Assembly (NCBI GenBank): GCA_013146195.2
Contig: CM028382.1
Location: 4,994,434 to 5,058,433, forward strand
Length of the DNA stretch: 64,000 nucleotides
Source of the DNA: Codonopsis lanceolata
Taxonomy: Eukaryota > Streptophyta > Magnoliopsida > Asterales > Campanulaceae
Reading direction: 5' to 3'
How positions within the stretch are numbered: position 1 is the stretch's first letter; every line of letters starts with the position of its first letter. The notes below the pieces were generated by a model, which saw nothing but the letters and a program-made list of their open reading frames with translations, ran no database searches and was not told the DNA's origin. This document shows, one piece after another, positions 54,080 through 64,000 of this stretch. Position numbers and translations under genes: made by a program.

Positions 54080-55009
54080 TTAGGCATCACGTCCTTGTCT
54101 CTGAGGCGCTTGAATCTCCTTTGGAGCCTCTCGAGATAATGGGGTCAAGCACGTCCCCGTCCGGCGATTCGATATTGCTAAGTAGCAAGGCTCCTTTCTA
54201 TTAAAGCCTTTCTTAAATTGCATCGCTGATAGTAACTTGGTTTCCACTTTGGCACTACGCTCGGTGGGCACCATGCAAGTGTTTCCGCCATCTAGGATGC
54301 ACAATGAATTAGCAAAAGGCATAGGGAAGGCTTTTACCTTGTCAAGGAACTCCATTCCAAGCACAAGTTTGAAGTCATCCATTAGCACGACCGATAAATC
54401 TATCGAGCCAACCCAATCGCCGATCTTAGCTTCCACGCCTCGAGCTTTTCCATAGATTGGTTTTGCATCCAAGTTCACCGTTTCAAGGATGCCCTTCTCC
54501 TTTGAAGCATGAAGGCCAAGCCTTTTGGCTTCTTCTGAAACAAAGTTATGCGTAGCACCTGTGTCAAGTAAAGCTTGAGTGGGGACACTGTTTACTTTGG
54601 CTTTGACGTACATGAGGCCTTTGGCCGCCGCCTTTGGTACCTCTATCTTAGCTTTGATGGCGTTCAATATTTGTAGTGACCCCATTTGAGCCTCCTCCTC
54701 GTGAGCTTCCTTATCCTCATATTGAACCATCATTGCATGGAAGCCCTTTTTCTTGGGACAATCACGTGCCCAATGAGGTCCATCACATATGAAGCAAGTG
54801 TTTGGGGGTTTAGACACTTCCTTGCCCTTATCACTTTGCTTCTCTTTCCCTGGCGACTTGCGGGTGGCATATGATTTTTTCTTGGGCGGCATATGATTTT
54901 TCTTTTTGGGCCGGTTGCTCTTGTCCTTTGACTTTGCTTGGCTCTTTCTTGCTATAGTCGACAAATGACTCTGTGTCGGCAATGGCGGTAGCGAGATCTT
55001 GCACCCCAC
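54080..55009 (-). CDS. Chromovirus gag C-terminus, zinc knuckle and protease
   Basis: A 309-codon open frame containing the knuckle 'CFICDGPHWARDC' (spacing C-x2-C-x3-H-x4-C, one residue shorter than classical CCHC) and the aspartic protease active site 'ALLDTGATHNFVSEEAKRLG', followed by 'LSVVLMDDFKLVLGMEFLDK'. The two products would come from one polyprotein with the gag upstream and pol downstream, but single-base shifts separate all three. Confidence 0.88.
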   Translation of the reverse strand: MGCKISLPPLPTQSHLSTIARKSQAKSKDKSNRPKKKNHMPPKKKSYATRKSPGKEKQSDKGKEVSKPPNTCFICDGPHWARDCPKKKGFHAMMVQYEDKEAHEEEAQMGSLQILNAIKAKIEVPKAAAKGLMYVKAKVNSVPTQALLDTGATHNFVSEEAKRLGLHASKEKGILETVNLDAKPIYGKARGVEAKIGDWVGSIDLSVVLMDDFKLVLGMEFLDKVKAFPMPFANSLCILDGGNTCMVPTERSAKVETKLLSAMQFKKGFNRKEPCYLAISNRRTGTCLTPLSREAPKEIQAPQRQGRDA

Positions 55010-55890
55010 ACCGCTTGAGTTCCGTCTTTGCCCAAGGTTTTAAGCCATCCATGAAGTAGAAGAGAGACTCTTTGTCGGACAGGTCCTGTATCTCTAGAGT
55101 AAGAGTCGTAAACTCTTTGACATAGTCCTTGCTCGGACTTGCGTGCTTGAGCTTTCGGAGTGGGCTTCTTGCCACATCCTCGGCATTTTCAGGATAGAAC
55201 TGCTTTTTGATTTCTCGAATAAAATCAGTCCAAGTATCAATAGTGCACGTACCTTTTGCGATATCGCTAGATCGTCGTCGCCACCACAAAGCCGCAGTGT
55301 CCTTCAAGTATAGACTAGCAGTTTGGATCTTGGCAGCATCATCCACAATGCCAGTCACTTGGAAATATTGTTCAAGTCCCCACAGGAAGTTCTAGACCTC
55401 CCTTGCATTCCTGTTGCCAACAAACTTTGATGGCGTCGGGACTTCAATCTTTGGGGTTGCCCTAACGGCACCTACCCCGCCATTCTGACCCCTTGCGGCA
55501 CTTCCTCCACTTGTTGGCGAAAAGAATCAAGTTCCTCCCCAACTTGAGTACGCAAGGATGCAATCTCGCCCATCAGCTCCTTACAAAGGGCATGAAGCTC
55601 ATTTCTTAGGTCTCCACCTAAGATGTTGAGGGCAGCTTTGACACCAGCATGGATCTCGCGTCCTCCGACTCCAACCCGTCAAGGCGTTGGTGGATATCCT
55701 CAAACTGCTGCCCAAAGTCCATAATCGAAGTCTCCACTCCGACAACCCTCCTGTCCAACTCTGCCAGTGAGTCTCTGGACTTGCTTTGGTGCCTTGCTCC
55801 TCGTGCTTGGGCATTCTCATGCCCACTTGCTTCCTCTTGAACGACACCTGAGGTGGTGATGTTCTTGTCAGTGGTCTTTACCATTGCCAC
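54831..55890 (-). pseudogene. Chromovirus gag, frame broken
   Basis: 55890-55618 gives a Met start 'MAMVKTTDKNITTSGVVQEE' and a coiled-coil segment ('VGVETSIMDFGQQFEDIHQR'). After shifts between 55620 and 55360, 55358-54831 gives the capsid-like retrotransposon gag domain: 'ASLYLKDTAALWWRRRSSDI', 'TWTDFIREIKKQFYPENAED', 'YVKEFTTLTLEIQDLSDKES' and 'GLKPWAKTELKRCGVQDLAT'. The last segment overlaps the zinc-knuckle frame by one shift near 55005. Confidence 0.85.
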
Positions 55891-55913
55891 GAAACCTTTG
55901 CTCTGATACCAAC

Positions 55914-56487
55914 TGTCACGGACTTGAATTCTTCAACCTTCCGTGCGGCACTTAGCGCTCACAATCCCGTTGATCTTGCTCGTAAGCCTGAAAATCTCGA
56001 ATGGGACTAGGCAATGAGAGAGAGCTTTGAGAAAGGGAACTTGTATTGCTTTATGAGAACTTTACAAGAGTTACTTTTGGATGGTTTGGCCAAATGAGGC
56101 CTCCCCCTTTATATAGGCATCCTCCTTCTCAATGGATGGCCAAGATTTAATTACATTAATGGCTAGGATTGCATGTCTAGAATATTCCTAGTATATGTAT
56201 TTACATGGGAAAATGATATCCTTACCACTAATCCTACAACTTTCCTTACAACTAAGCCTTGAATTGAGGAAAATTGTTTTGGACAAAGACAAATTTACCC
56301 TTTTTCAAAGCTTAGTTGTAAGGAAAGTTGTAGAAATAGTTGTAAGGCTAGGAATATTGATTTACATGATAGTTCTACATGGTTCCATTCTAGCAAATTG
56401 TGGAACCTTCCGGAATTCTTTGGCATCTCCTTAATTTTGCTTGTAGTTTCTAGAGAATTACGGAGAGATCCTTGACAGGATGTGACA
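55914..56487 (-). repeat. Chromovirus 5' LTR with nested MITE
   Basis: Same sequence as the 50846 LTR, interrupted after ATTTACAT at 56206. Without the insertion it is 413 bases. Confidence 0.95.
56207..56359. mobile_element. 153-bp MITE inside one LTR, 8-bp duplication
   Basis: Flanked by ATTTACAT at 56199-56206 and 56360-56367; the other LTR has a single ATTTACAT at the same place. Arms CTACAACTTTCCTTACAACT and AGTTGTAAGGAAAGTTGTAG are perfect inverted repeats. An 8-bp duplication suggests a hAT-type mobilising enzyme. Confidence 0.9.
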
Positions 56488-56538
56488 TTTAGCCAAGCTA
56501 GAATGCGTAAACCACTTACAAGGTAAGCCAAAGCAGTA

Positions 56539-56778
56539 CTCCTTCCGTTCCACTCAAAGAGTCTATGTTTGAAAAGTCTAATTATTAACAGATATATAAC
56601 TAGCATTAGATTTGATCATGATTACAAAAATGCTAGAGCATAATTAATATGTTAATATCAAATATGGAGGGTAAAATTGAAATGGTATGGAGATTGCAAA
56701 CACATTTTTTGAAAGTAAACTCTTTATGTGAAACATCCCAAAATAGTATGATGGGCTATTTGTCTGGAACGAAGAGAG
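56539..56778. mobile_element. Stowaway-like MITE
   Basis: CTCCTTCCGTTCCACTCAAA left and TTGTCTGGAACGAAGAGAG right, flanked by TA (56537-56538 and 56779-56780). Same family as the two in the paladin introns; here it lies in the cyclophilin intron beside the chromovirus. Confidence 0.85.
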
Positions 56779-57069
56779 TATTAAAGATAACCATTGAAAG
56801 CAATTCTCACTGTGGATGTTAGTACAATCGGTTCAGAAGTTGCAACCATCAAGTTACATGTATGACAAAGTGAGCGCAATCTTCGACAATCGCCTAAAGT
56901 ACTCTAAAAGGAAGAGTTGCGACTACAACCCAAGGTAAGGCTCGCTCTAATAAAGAATATTCTTTCAGTTCCGCCAAAAGGGTACACGTTTGAAAGTCAA
57001 ACATTTAAAGAATTAAAATAAATTTATATATACTATTACTTTCATAATTTAGTTTTCAGTTTAATGTAA

Positions 57070-57420
57070 TAAAGATCTTATTTTTTTTATTTTTTTTCAT
57101 AAGTAAAGATAAATATTAATAAAGGTGCCAAAAATGAGGCGCAACCATATACACCGGACGTATACAGAAACGATCTCACAAAACTAAAACTATTCACAAA
57201 GTCCACAAAAGAATAATCTATATGATCTGCCTCGTAAGCCTCGTAGCACCAGTGAAATAGAGTGCACAAAAGATGGTCCTTCACTTGGTCCATCGAACGT
57301 ACCCATTCTATTTGGTAATAAAGATCTCTCTGGAAACTCGCAACATTTATAAACTTGTATTTGGTGCAAATGGGTGCCGGCACAACTGATAACTCACCAA
57401 CAGGGCCAAACTAAATTAAT
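57070..57420 (-). mobile_element. LINE 3' end with A-rich tail
   Basis: On the minus strand GCCTCATTTTTGGCACCTTT leads into ATTTATCTTTACTTATGAAA and an A-rich run, the usual 3' end of plant L1 elements. The 98-codon minus-strand frame is the ORF2 tail plus 3' UTR read-through ('GCASFLAPLLIFIFTYEKK'). Confidence 0.6.
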
Positions 57421-58058
57421 TATTATTGACTGAGATGTTCGATCAAAAGCAATAATACCCCTTCATAGTTATGATCTACAAAGGCATCCGTTGAGTAATA
57501 ATGTAAATAAGGCACTCACCTAGCACTAGTAGTACTGGGAAAGCAAATAAGCTAGAATCTAGATAATTGGTATCAACAATTGTCGCTCATTTATCCAATA
57601 TAAGTTTGGAAAGGGAAGCACCGACTCCTGGGTCCCAAATCTGGTTTGGATTTGAGTTGGCTCATAACATCTCCCAGCATGATTGGACGCGTCTGGTACA
57701 CTGACAGTTTTTTTAACTCAAGGCATGTCCCCAACAATCAGGGAGACGTCCTTTGGGGTTAAATTTTCGGGTGGGTTGATCATTATTAGCTGAAAAATTG
57801 CCTATTTCCAAAGTAGATATGATGCCAACTATTATAGGTTATTAATTCTATGTTTATAATTCAACAAAATCTACTACATCAAACATTTGTCCCTAGTTGG
57901 TCGAGCCCAACTTTGTAAAAGAAATATAATGGAGTTGTGTCATCAAATCACAGTGTCAGTTTACATGCTTCTTTTCTTTGAGGTTGGGGCCTTTAAAAAA
58001 TGAAGTACCAAAAAAAGAAATTTAAAAAGAAGAAGAAGAAAAGGTTTTACTACTGCAC
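57421..58058. other. Intron of the cyclophilin relic, nothing recognised
   Basis: AT-rich sequence between the two surviving cyclophilin exons; no reading frame of interest. Confidence 0.45.
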
Positions 58059-58144
58059 CTTCACAGTGCAAATGAAAAATTGGCTCCCATTGGTATTAGG
58101 CCCTGCATTGGCCATGCTTAACACTCCAGGCCCAACATGCTTCA
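58059..58144 (-). pseudogene. Cyclophilin relic, upstream exon
   Basis: After a TTGCAG acceptor the minus strand gives 'KHVGPGVLSMANAGPNTNGS' and 'QFFICTVK', ending at a GTGCAG donor. This is the cyclophilin core holding the M-A-N-A-G-x-N-T-N-G-S-Q-F-F active-site strand. Upstream exons (the F-x-x-F-P/R-bearing N-terminus) were looked for up to the GH17 relic and not found, so the gene is truncated at its 5' end. The intron to the last exon would be 7.3 kb because of the inserted elements. Confidence 0.8.
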
Positions 58145-59406
58145 CTGCAAGTAATGATACAAATAAATCACTCCCAAGATATCCTATGAGTCTCAGGTTG
58201 ATAATATATACAAAGATATGAATCGTAACACTGATGAATAATAGGGCTGAGTTATGCTAATGTTGCTAATTCTAAAGCCCAATGCTCATTTTATACGGAA
58301 GGAAAGACTTACAAGTGAAGCTTAAATAGTAATAAAATAATAATAGTAATAGTAAGACTTAAATAGCAATTTGATCACCCTACCTTTCAATTTTTTTCAT
58401 TAAGCTCACTGTATTTTTTTTTCTCAATTCAATCACTATATTTGACATAAATATCACATTCATCACTATGTCAAAATATTTGGATGAAAAACTTAATTTT
58501 TTTACAAAAACCCAAAAATACCGTTACATCAACCATCAAAATTTGAGGACTCCCTGGTAATACTTATATACAAAAGTTAGAGTTAATTAATTTAACAAAG
58601 TAAAGACAAACCAATTAATTTTTTTAACAAAGTAAAGATAGGGCAGTTTATTGTTTTATTCACAAAAAATTGTTGTGCCAAGACTTTTCAATCAAACCCT
58701 ACCCCAAAATTAAAATAATTAACCAATTTCAAAGAAAAAATGGGTCAACAACAATGTGTATGGTTAACCCACCCACCACCACCATTAACACACAGTGATG
58801 AAGATATGGCTAAATAACCCGACAAGGAGTTCCTCGGCGCCGACGGCGCTGCTATCGTTGGAGAGTTACTCGAAGAGTGACCCTAAACGTAACACCAAAA
58901 TCCTTAAACGTAACATCATTTAATGTATAAAATCAACTAAATACCCCTTTTAACATTTAATAGATACTCACTTTTGATATACACTTGCGGATGATTTATA
59001 AAACACCGTTACATACTTGCAGATGTTTTATAAAACATCCGCTACGCCCTAGTGGATATTTGACAAAACACCAGCTATTGTGTATCGGATCTGCCGGTTT
59101 GTAGCGGTTGTTTTGTCCGAAATCGAAAAAAAAATACAAATAAATGGTTTTTTGTTCGTAATTTAAATGAAAAAATAAATCGAATCAAAGTCAATCTATT
59201 TCACTGATGCGATGTCATACGAATTAACAATAAAAATCGAATCAGCAATGGCACTTAAATGGCACTTTATCAAAATTACTTGAAAGGAAAAGGAGGGGAA
59301 GTATAATATAAATATGAAGAGGGATAGTGATGTAATTTTACCATTTAAATAGTGTTAAGATTTGGGGAGTTTGGTGTTAGTTCTGATTGATCCAGAGAGC
59401 TACTGC
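58145..59406. other. AT-rich spacer
   Basis: Low-complexity AT-rich sequence with a GC-richer 100 bases near 58800-58880. No gene supported. Confidence 0.4.
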
Positions 59407-60060
59407 TCAAGTTATTACCGCCGAAGTTCCGTCAGGCTTAAATAGCTCGTAATTCCTCTCGGAAGTCGGTCCAGGCTTCATATTCTCGTTAAACAGAGCA
59501 AGCACAAATACATTCAAATCGGAGTTCGGCCTCGCTGGTGTTCCCATCTTCTGAGAAATCAACTTCAATAAATTTCCATTATACTTCTTTGCATTCTCCG
59601 GCGTAGCTTCGACCTCGTCTGCATCTCCCTTCGATGGCCAACCGGTCTCTGAACTGGCAGCTTTTTGAACCCTAACGAAAAGAGAGCTACGTATACAACA
59701 TCGATTTGAGCAAACAACATGTTATTGTAGTGAAAGTTCATGCCTGGATCCACAATTCCGGAATTCGGCTGAAATAAAACGAAATCTAGAGACACTTGCT
59801 TCGAATTAGCTTTGTATGAGAAGAAGGGATATGCATTGATGAGGAAAGGAGAGCAATTATTGGAAAGGAAGTCTAAAATCGGGGTGATGCATCCTTTCAG
59901 ATCTCGTCGGAAAGCTCCAGCCGACGGTGGATACGACGTCTCGAGTATAGCCATCGAGTGTGCGGTCGTGACACTGACTTGCTTGTCTAGGTTTAAACTA
60001 GCGAGATTAGTGTGGACACTCTGCATCGCCGGGAGGAAGCAACTGGAAAGAGAAGTGTCG
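59407..60060 (-). pseudogene. Glucan endo-1,3-beta-glucosidase (GH17) relic
   Basis: The minus strand reads 'AMQSVHTNLASLNLDKQVSV', 'THSMAIL'-like text, 'SYPPSAGAFRRDLKGCITPI', 'SPFLINAYPFFSYKANSKQV', 'FNENMKPGPTSERNYELFKP', the middle and later part of the GH17 barrel. Just before the nucleophile motif (S-E-T-G-W-P-S) a shift moves the frame, so the Glu is encoded but out of phase; the text recovers as 'NGNLLKLISQKMGTP'. The N-terminal signal and proton-donor region is missing or unrecognisable, and the 3' end meets a chance stop at 59409-59407 before the usual C-terminal X8 or hydrophobic tail. Plant GH17 enzymes act on callose in the cell wall; this copy cannot. Confidence 0.85.
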
Positions 60061-60305
60061 TTGAATGTTAATACTTCAATTTCTTGTTTGGGTTTGATTT
60101 GGGTTTAAATTTCTTGCTAGGGTTTGATTGAGGAGGAGATGGCGAAGAGGGAATTTAAAAGATTTGGGGTTTATGATGGAAAAAAGATTTGGGGAAGAAG
60201 ATGGATGTTCCAGCCGAGAAGATGAAGAGACAAATAGGTCTTGTTTGGTAGTCAATGTTTCACGTAACCCCTTGCAAAAATTGTTTTTGAAAGAAAAAAC
60301 TTTTA

Positions 60306-60563
60306 CTCTCTTCGTCCCTAAATTATCTTTCTCTTTTTTTTTTTTTGTTCGTCCAAAAATAATTGTCTAGTTTGAAACTTATCTTTTTAGAACATCACTT
60401 TTACCACTTTATCCTTACTTTTTCATTCTACTTTAATTATTGATCACATATACATGGACTTTAAAAAAAACTACACATTAAATCAATATAAATAATCAAG
60501 TCAATTGTTTTTTTTTAACTATGCATCGGGTCAACTAGGACGATTATTTAGGGACGAAGGGAG
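60306..60563. mobile_element. Stowaway-like MITE
   Basis: CTCTCTTCGTCCCTAAATTA left and TTATTTAGGGACGAAGGGAG right, flanked by TA (60304-60305 and 60564-60565). Its right TA overlaps the target duplication of the next element. Confidence 0.88.
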
Positions 60564-60571
60564 TAATATTT

Positions 60572-61714
60572 AGGTCAAAATACGAAAAATACTCTTAAGT
60601 TTTCACTCAATCCCAAAACGGTACCCAACCTAAGATTTGTGTTATAATCATACCTGACATTACAAATTATCTTATTTTGCACCCTAGCCCTAACGGGCGT
60701 TAGAAAACTAACAGAAAGTTAGCATGTGCATCTCACATGCAGGGGAATTTAATCATTTTCATCAAAAATTTCTTTAATTCATCTTATACACACACACAAC
60801 ACTATCCCAGAAGAAAAAAAAATCTCAAATCTCAGATTCAAAATATACATATGCAATTACAAATGGTCTCCATCAAAAAGGGAAAACCTTGTTGTTCTAC
60901 TCCGTGCCTTTCATGTCCGCTGCCCCAAGCTTCCTCTATCGTTAAAACTGGAACTTGACTCGAAGGGAAAAAGATTGGAAAAAGATGTGCCTCCTACACT
61001 CGCCATGGCCCAGCAAGCGACGAATCTGATTGCCAATTTGTTTTCATAACTCGCCCTAATTCCAAATCCTATCTCCTTCCCCATCCCCATCGGCGTCTTC
61101 TTCAATCTCACAATTTCGTAATTTCGGGACGACTCCTCCCCCTTCGGCCCTCTTCGTCGATAAGAACACCCGCATCATTTGTCAAGGCATCACCGATAAA
61201 AATGTTTGATGCTGGATTCGACGACGACCCACCAAAACCAATTATTCTGACATCCCTCCCTATCGCCGTCGAACCCATGGTCGATCGTCATGGTTTTTGT
61301 TTATGTAATTTATGGGTGGTTATTGCTATTTGTGCTGATGTTGAAAAATTTTGAATCACATTCCAAATTTTTCGAACAATTAGTGATGAAAATTCAAATC
61401 AATTTTTCAATCCCTAGTTTTTCCCCAATTTCTGAGTTCCAAGAACAAACTCTAAATTTTGTAATCTGATTTAAAGATGTCGTTGTTGGTTTTGCATCAA
61501 GAGATGAATTAACTAATTTTTGATGAAAAAGACTAAATTACCTCTGAATGTGAGATGCATATGCTAACTTTCTATTAGTTTTCTAACGCCCGTTAGGGCT
61601 AGGGTGCAAAATGGGACTATTTGCAATGTCAGGTATGATTATGACACAAACCTTAGGTTGGGTACCGTTTTGGGATTGGGTGGAAACTTCATGGTGTTTT
61701 TCATATTTTGACCT
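60572..61714. mobile_element. Foldback DNA transposon with internal sequence, 7-bp duplication
   Basis: Inverted arms of about 220 bases, AGGTCAAAATACGAAAAATA left and the complement ending TTTTTCATATTTTGACCT right, both containing CCCTAACGGGCGTTAGAAAA or its reverse. AATATTT flanks both ends (60565-60571 and 61715-61721). The central 650 bases are less AT-rich and have gene-like stretches ('ATNLIANLF', C/T-rich leaders), so this may be another gene-capturing element. No transposase. Confidence 0.75.
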
Positions 61715-61721
61715 AATATTT

Positions 61722-61887
61722 ATGAAGGCATTTTGGTCCTTTTAAGCATTTTCGTCAAACATGGGGCTTCACGAAATCTATATCATTATGGTTAGCCACT
61801 ATCAAGTTTACCAATTCCTCTTAATCAATAGCAAGATCATATACAATCTTGGAAACTGATCCTGAAGCTTCATATCTCCGCACCAAG
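61722..61887. other. Short spacer
   Basis: No feature recognised between the foldback element and the LTR-like unit. Confidence 0.4.
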
Positions 61888-64000
61888 TGTGAGAACCCAA
61901 ACCCCATTTCATGTTTGTCATCATTATACCATGTTTATAATAGGTCTTGACATATTAGAGACTTCACTTCATGCATATCTTACTTGCATTGTGTTGGTTG
62001 AGATCATAATAGAGTAATGGTCTTCCATGCGTTGCATGCCTTGTTGTTGATGTTTCGAGTGCTCATCGTATCGTGTTAGCACCTAAATAAGTCTCATGAG
62101 AGTCTTAGTACTTTGCATCTAAGGTTTATAATGTTCATCTTAGTTGTTGTGTGCTTGGTTGGAAGTTTAGAAGCTTCGTTGCTTCGTTTGTGTTTTGAGG
62201 TTGTTCTTTATTGCTTGTACTGCCTTCATTTCGTCTCGAGAGAAGTTCGGTTGAGTTCTAGGCCTTCTATACAAGCCATAACCATGTCTAAACAAGCCTT
62301 ATACATGTTCAAGTTATCCTAGATTAAGTTGGGTTTGATTCGTGTTTGATTCGTTGGCCAATTGTCGAGTGGTTCCAGCCATGTTTTAACATGTTTCGGA
62401 TGTGTTTCGGGTGTGTTTCCGACTTGTTTTGAGTTGGGTTACACCTTAGGATTGTTGCGAATGAGTTTGAGATAATTTAGGACAAGTTTAGATGAAGTTT
62501 AAGTGTTGAACCTCGCGGCCGCATGGCTCTTGGATCAGTGGCTCGCACTGAGATGCTGAGAGCAAGTGAAAATGTTCAGAATCTGTGTGCAGAGACCATG
62601 CGCTCATGGTCATATTTGATGCGACCGCATCCTCCCCGATTCACCTATGTGAGTTTTTTGAGTGGGTTTTGGTTGAAGACCCTTGTGCCCTTTCCCTTGG
62701 CCGTCCTTAGTGACTTGAAGCCCTCTTTGTTGACTCTCCTAAGACCCTTTTAGACCCTTAGATCATTCCTTATCAAAGGCTCACATGCCTTGGCCAATGA
62801 GAAGCCATTTAACCCCCTTCACATGGATTAGGGTCTTCTTGGTAGGTATAAAAGCTAATTTGAACCATTCCAGTCATTTTTGATCAACAAGAACCAGAGA
62901 ATCAGAGCTTCATACTCCATTTTCGTCCATGGAGGAAACCCTAGCTTGAGAGACCATTTCCCGGAGTTCCGGTGGTCCGATCGGCGATCCGAGACCGCCA
63001 AATCGAAGCCCTTGATCTTCTCTACAACAATCCTTGCTTTGATCATCCATTCATCCATTAATCTTAGGACTAAGGTGAGTGACAATTCCCTGAGATTTTC
63101 ATGTTCAATAAAATAACATGACCCCTTCATTATAGTTGTTCTATTAATGATTGTGAACACATTTTGTGAAGAGAAATCCTCCAATTCAACCTAAGAAATA
63201 TGTGTAGGATTTTATGAATTCTCTATGAAGTTGTGATTTTGACATTTTGTAAAGCATGAATGTTGTTTATATTGAGCTTAGGAATAACTCTTGTGAAAGA
63301 ATATGTTTCAATTCAAAGTTTCACGAAATCACCGAATCTACGGTTTGAAACTTGGGATTGTGTTTAAGGCTAGTTTAAGAACATGAACGGCTTAGTTATC
63401 GGGTTCTAAATGAACGGAGAGCTTAGAAAAGGGCAATGTGATACATATAGTATCAATGCTCTACTTAGTTGAATTTTAGTAAAACTCACCGGAGTTGAAA
63501 TTAGGGAGTTATAAACAATACCGACTCCACATTCAATCCCTACGACGATTGTAGTGCGTTAGACTTATGTATTAGCTTACGTGACTTTGGGATGGATTGA
63601 AGGGCATGTTTGATATGTGTGCTTATAAGTCTCAATTGAGTTCTTATGCGGATTATATGATTGTGTGAAGTAAATGCATGATTGAGAGCATGTTGTAGAA
63701 TGATATATCTATTTGACATGTTGAATTCGCTCTTGTCGAATTCCTATGTGATTTCTTAATGAGTAAACACCTACTTGTTGAATAAGTTCGCTCTTGTCGA
63801 ACTTGTTCCTTATTTGAGATTATATGACGAGTAAACATCTACTTGGCATTGCATTAGTCCAGCTGGCATATTTGGTTGAGTCAATGGTGTGACAATGCAT
63901 CGCAGTCACGAGTTATGGGACTCGTGATAGTGATGGGTTGTTATACCGGGTTTTATCACACACCCTCCACCTTTGTTGGCCACAAGTGGGGAAGTAGCCC
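61888..64000 (+). mobile_element. Probable large LTR-like unit, right end outside window
   Basis: From TGTGAGAACCCAAACCCC the sequence has the look of a long gypsy-type LTR: no coding frames, a TATA box TATAAAAG at 62849-62856, a pyrimidine-rich leader starting about 30 bases on with an in-leader ATGGAGGAAACCC string, and a donor-like AAG/GTGAGT at 63074. The second LTR, primer site and polypurine tract are outside the window or absent, so this is inference from layout only. A short promoter-plus-leader of a dead gene is the main alternative. Confidence 0.35.
62849..62856 (+). promoter_or_regulatory. TATA box
   Basis: TATAAAAG in GGTATAAAAGC, followed at about +30 by a plausible initiation region and at 63074 by a GTGAGT donor. 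Confidence 0.5.

Larger units (their letters stand above)
50846..56487 (-). mobile_element. Ty3/gypsy chromovirus, recent insertion in cyclophilin intron
   Basis: LTRs 50846-51257 (412 bp) and 55914-56487 (574 bp, including a 161-bp MITE insertion with its duplication). TTTA flanks both ends (50842-50845 and 56488-56491). On the minus strand, TGGTATCAGAGC just after the right LTR is the initiator tRNA-Met primer site, and AGTGGGGGAGAA before the left LTR is the polypurine tract. The order gag, protease, RT, RNase H, integrase, chromodomain places it in the chromovirus branch. Outside the MITE, the LTRs differ at about three substitutions and one indel. Coding sequence has several frame shifts. 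Confidence 0.95.

Noticed and set aside
54237..54455. Plus-strand frames across the chromovirus pol and gag
   Set aside because: They are shadows of the minus-strand polyprotein.
57087..57383. 98-residue minus-strand protein
   Set aside because: Best explained as the 3' end of a LINE reading into its A-rich tail.

Overview
This is nuclear DNA from a flowering plant, most likely a eudicot. The evidence is GT-AG introns of plant size, AT-rich intergenic sequence with long TA/GA/CA microsatellites, plant-only domains (plant mobile domain, DUF1985, subtilase, GH17) and dense plant transposons. The species cannot be named from sequence alone. A 100-base run of N at 24038-24137 is an assembly gap.

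Only two loci look like maintained genes. (1) The 3' part of a paladin-type gene (PTP-like phytase family) lies on the minus strand, with five exons at 14465-9053 that join in frame to 352 residues and a stop. Its 3-kb intron holds a 5'-truncated LINE and a Stowaway element. (2) A complete seven-coding-exon pyrimidine 5'-nucleotidase gene of the HAD superfamily lies on the plus strand at 46896-49266, with a probable intron in its 5' UTR.

The other gene-like loci are relics: a plant-mobile-domain gene (1-1041, minus), a subtilase N-terminus (4815-5433), a TBCC/PORCINO N-terminal fragment (about 43320-43755), a two-exon cyclophilin remnant split by a young retrotransposon (50641-50793 and 58059-58144, minus), a GH17 beta-1,3-glucanase (59407-60060, minus), a DUF1985 gene (about 28723-30929, minus) and an unrecognised broken reading frame at about 24600-27190.

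The rest is layered mobile DNA. From left to right: copia scraps, a SINE head, a Tourist MITE and a hAT-like MITE cluster (3.2-8.4 kb); LINE, SINE and copia/gypsy debris (15.8-24.4 kb) in which reading frames are broken mainly by small indels; a palindromic minisatellite beside the DUF1985 gene (27.4-28.6 kb); a Pack-MULE candidate with a perfect 9-bp target duplication (32010-33182); Helitron-like AT-rich DNA; a complete non-autonomous LTR element (35468-40211, target duplication TTAAT) carrying three tandem arrays, one made of 13 hairpin-forming 73-bp units; a giant foldback MULE (40581-41694); a young Ty3/gypsy chromovirus (50846-56487) with a later 153-bp MITE in one LTR; another foldback element (60572-61714); and the start of an unidentified LTR-like unit running off the right edge.

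The most unusual structures are the TTTATCAATAAACC palindrome array around the DUF1985 gene, the hairpin satellite inside the non-autonomous LTR element, the foldback elements with internal non-TIR sequence, and the cyclophilin intron that gained a retrotransposon and appears to have lost its AG acceptor.
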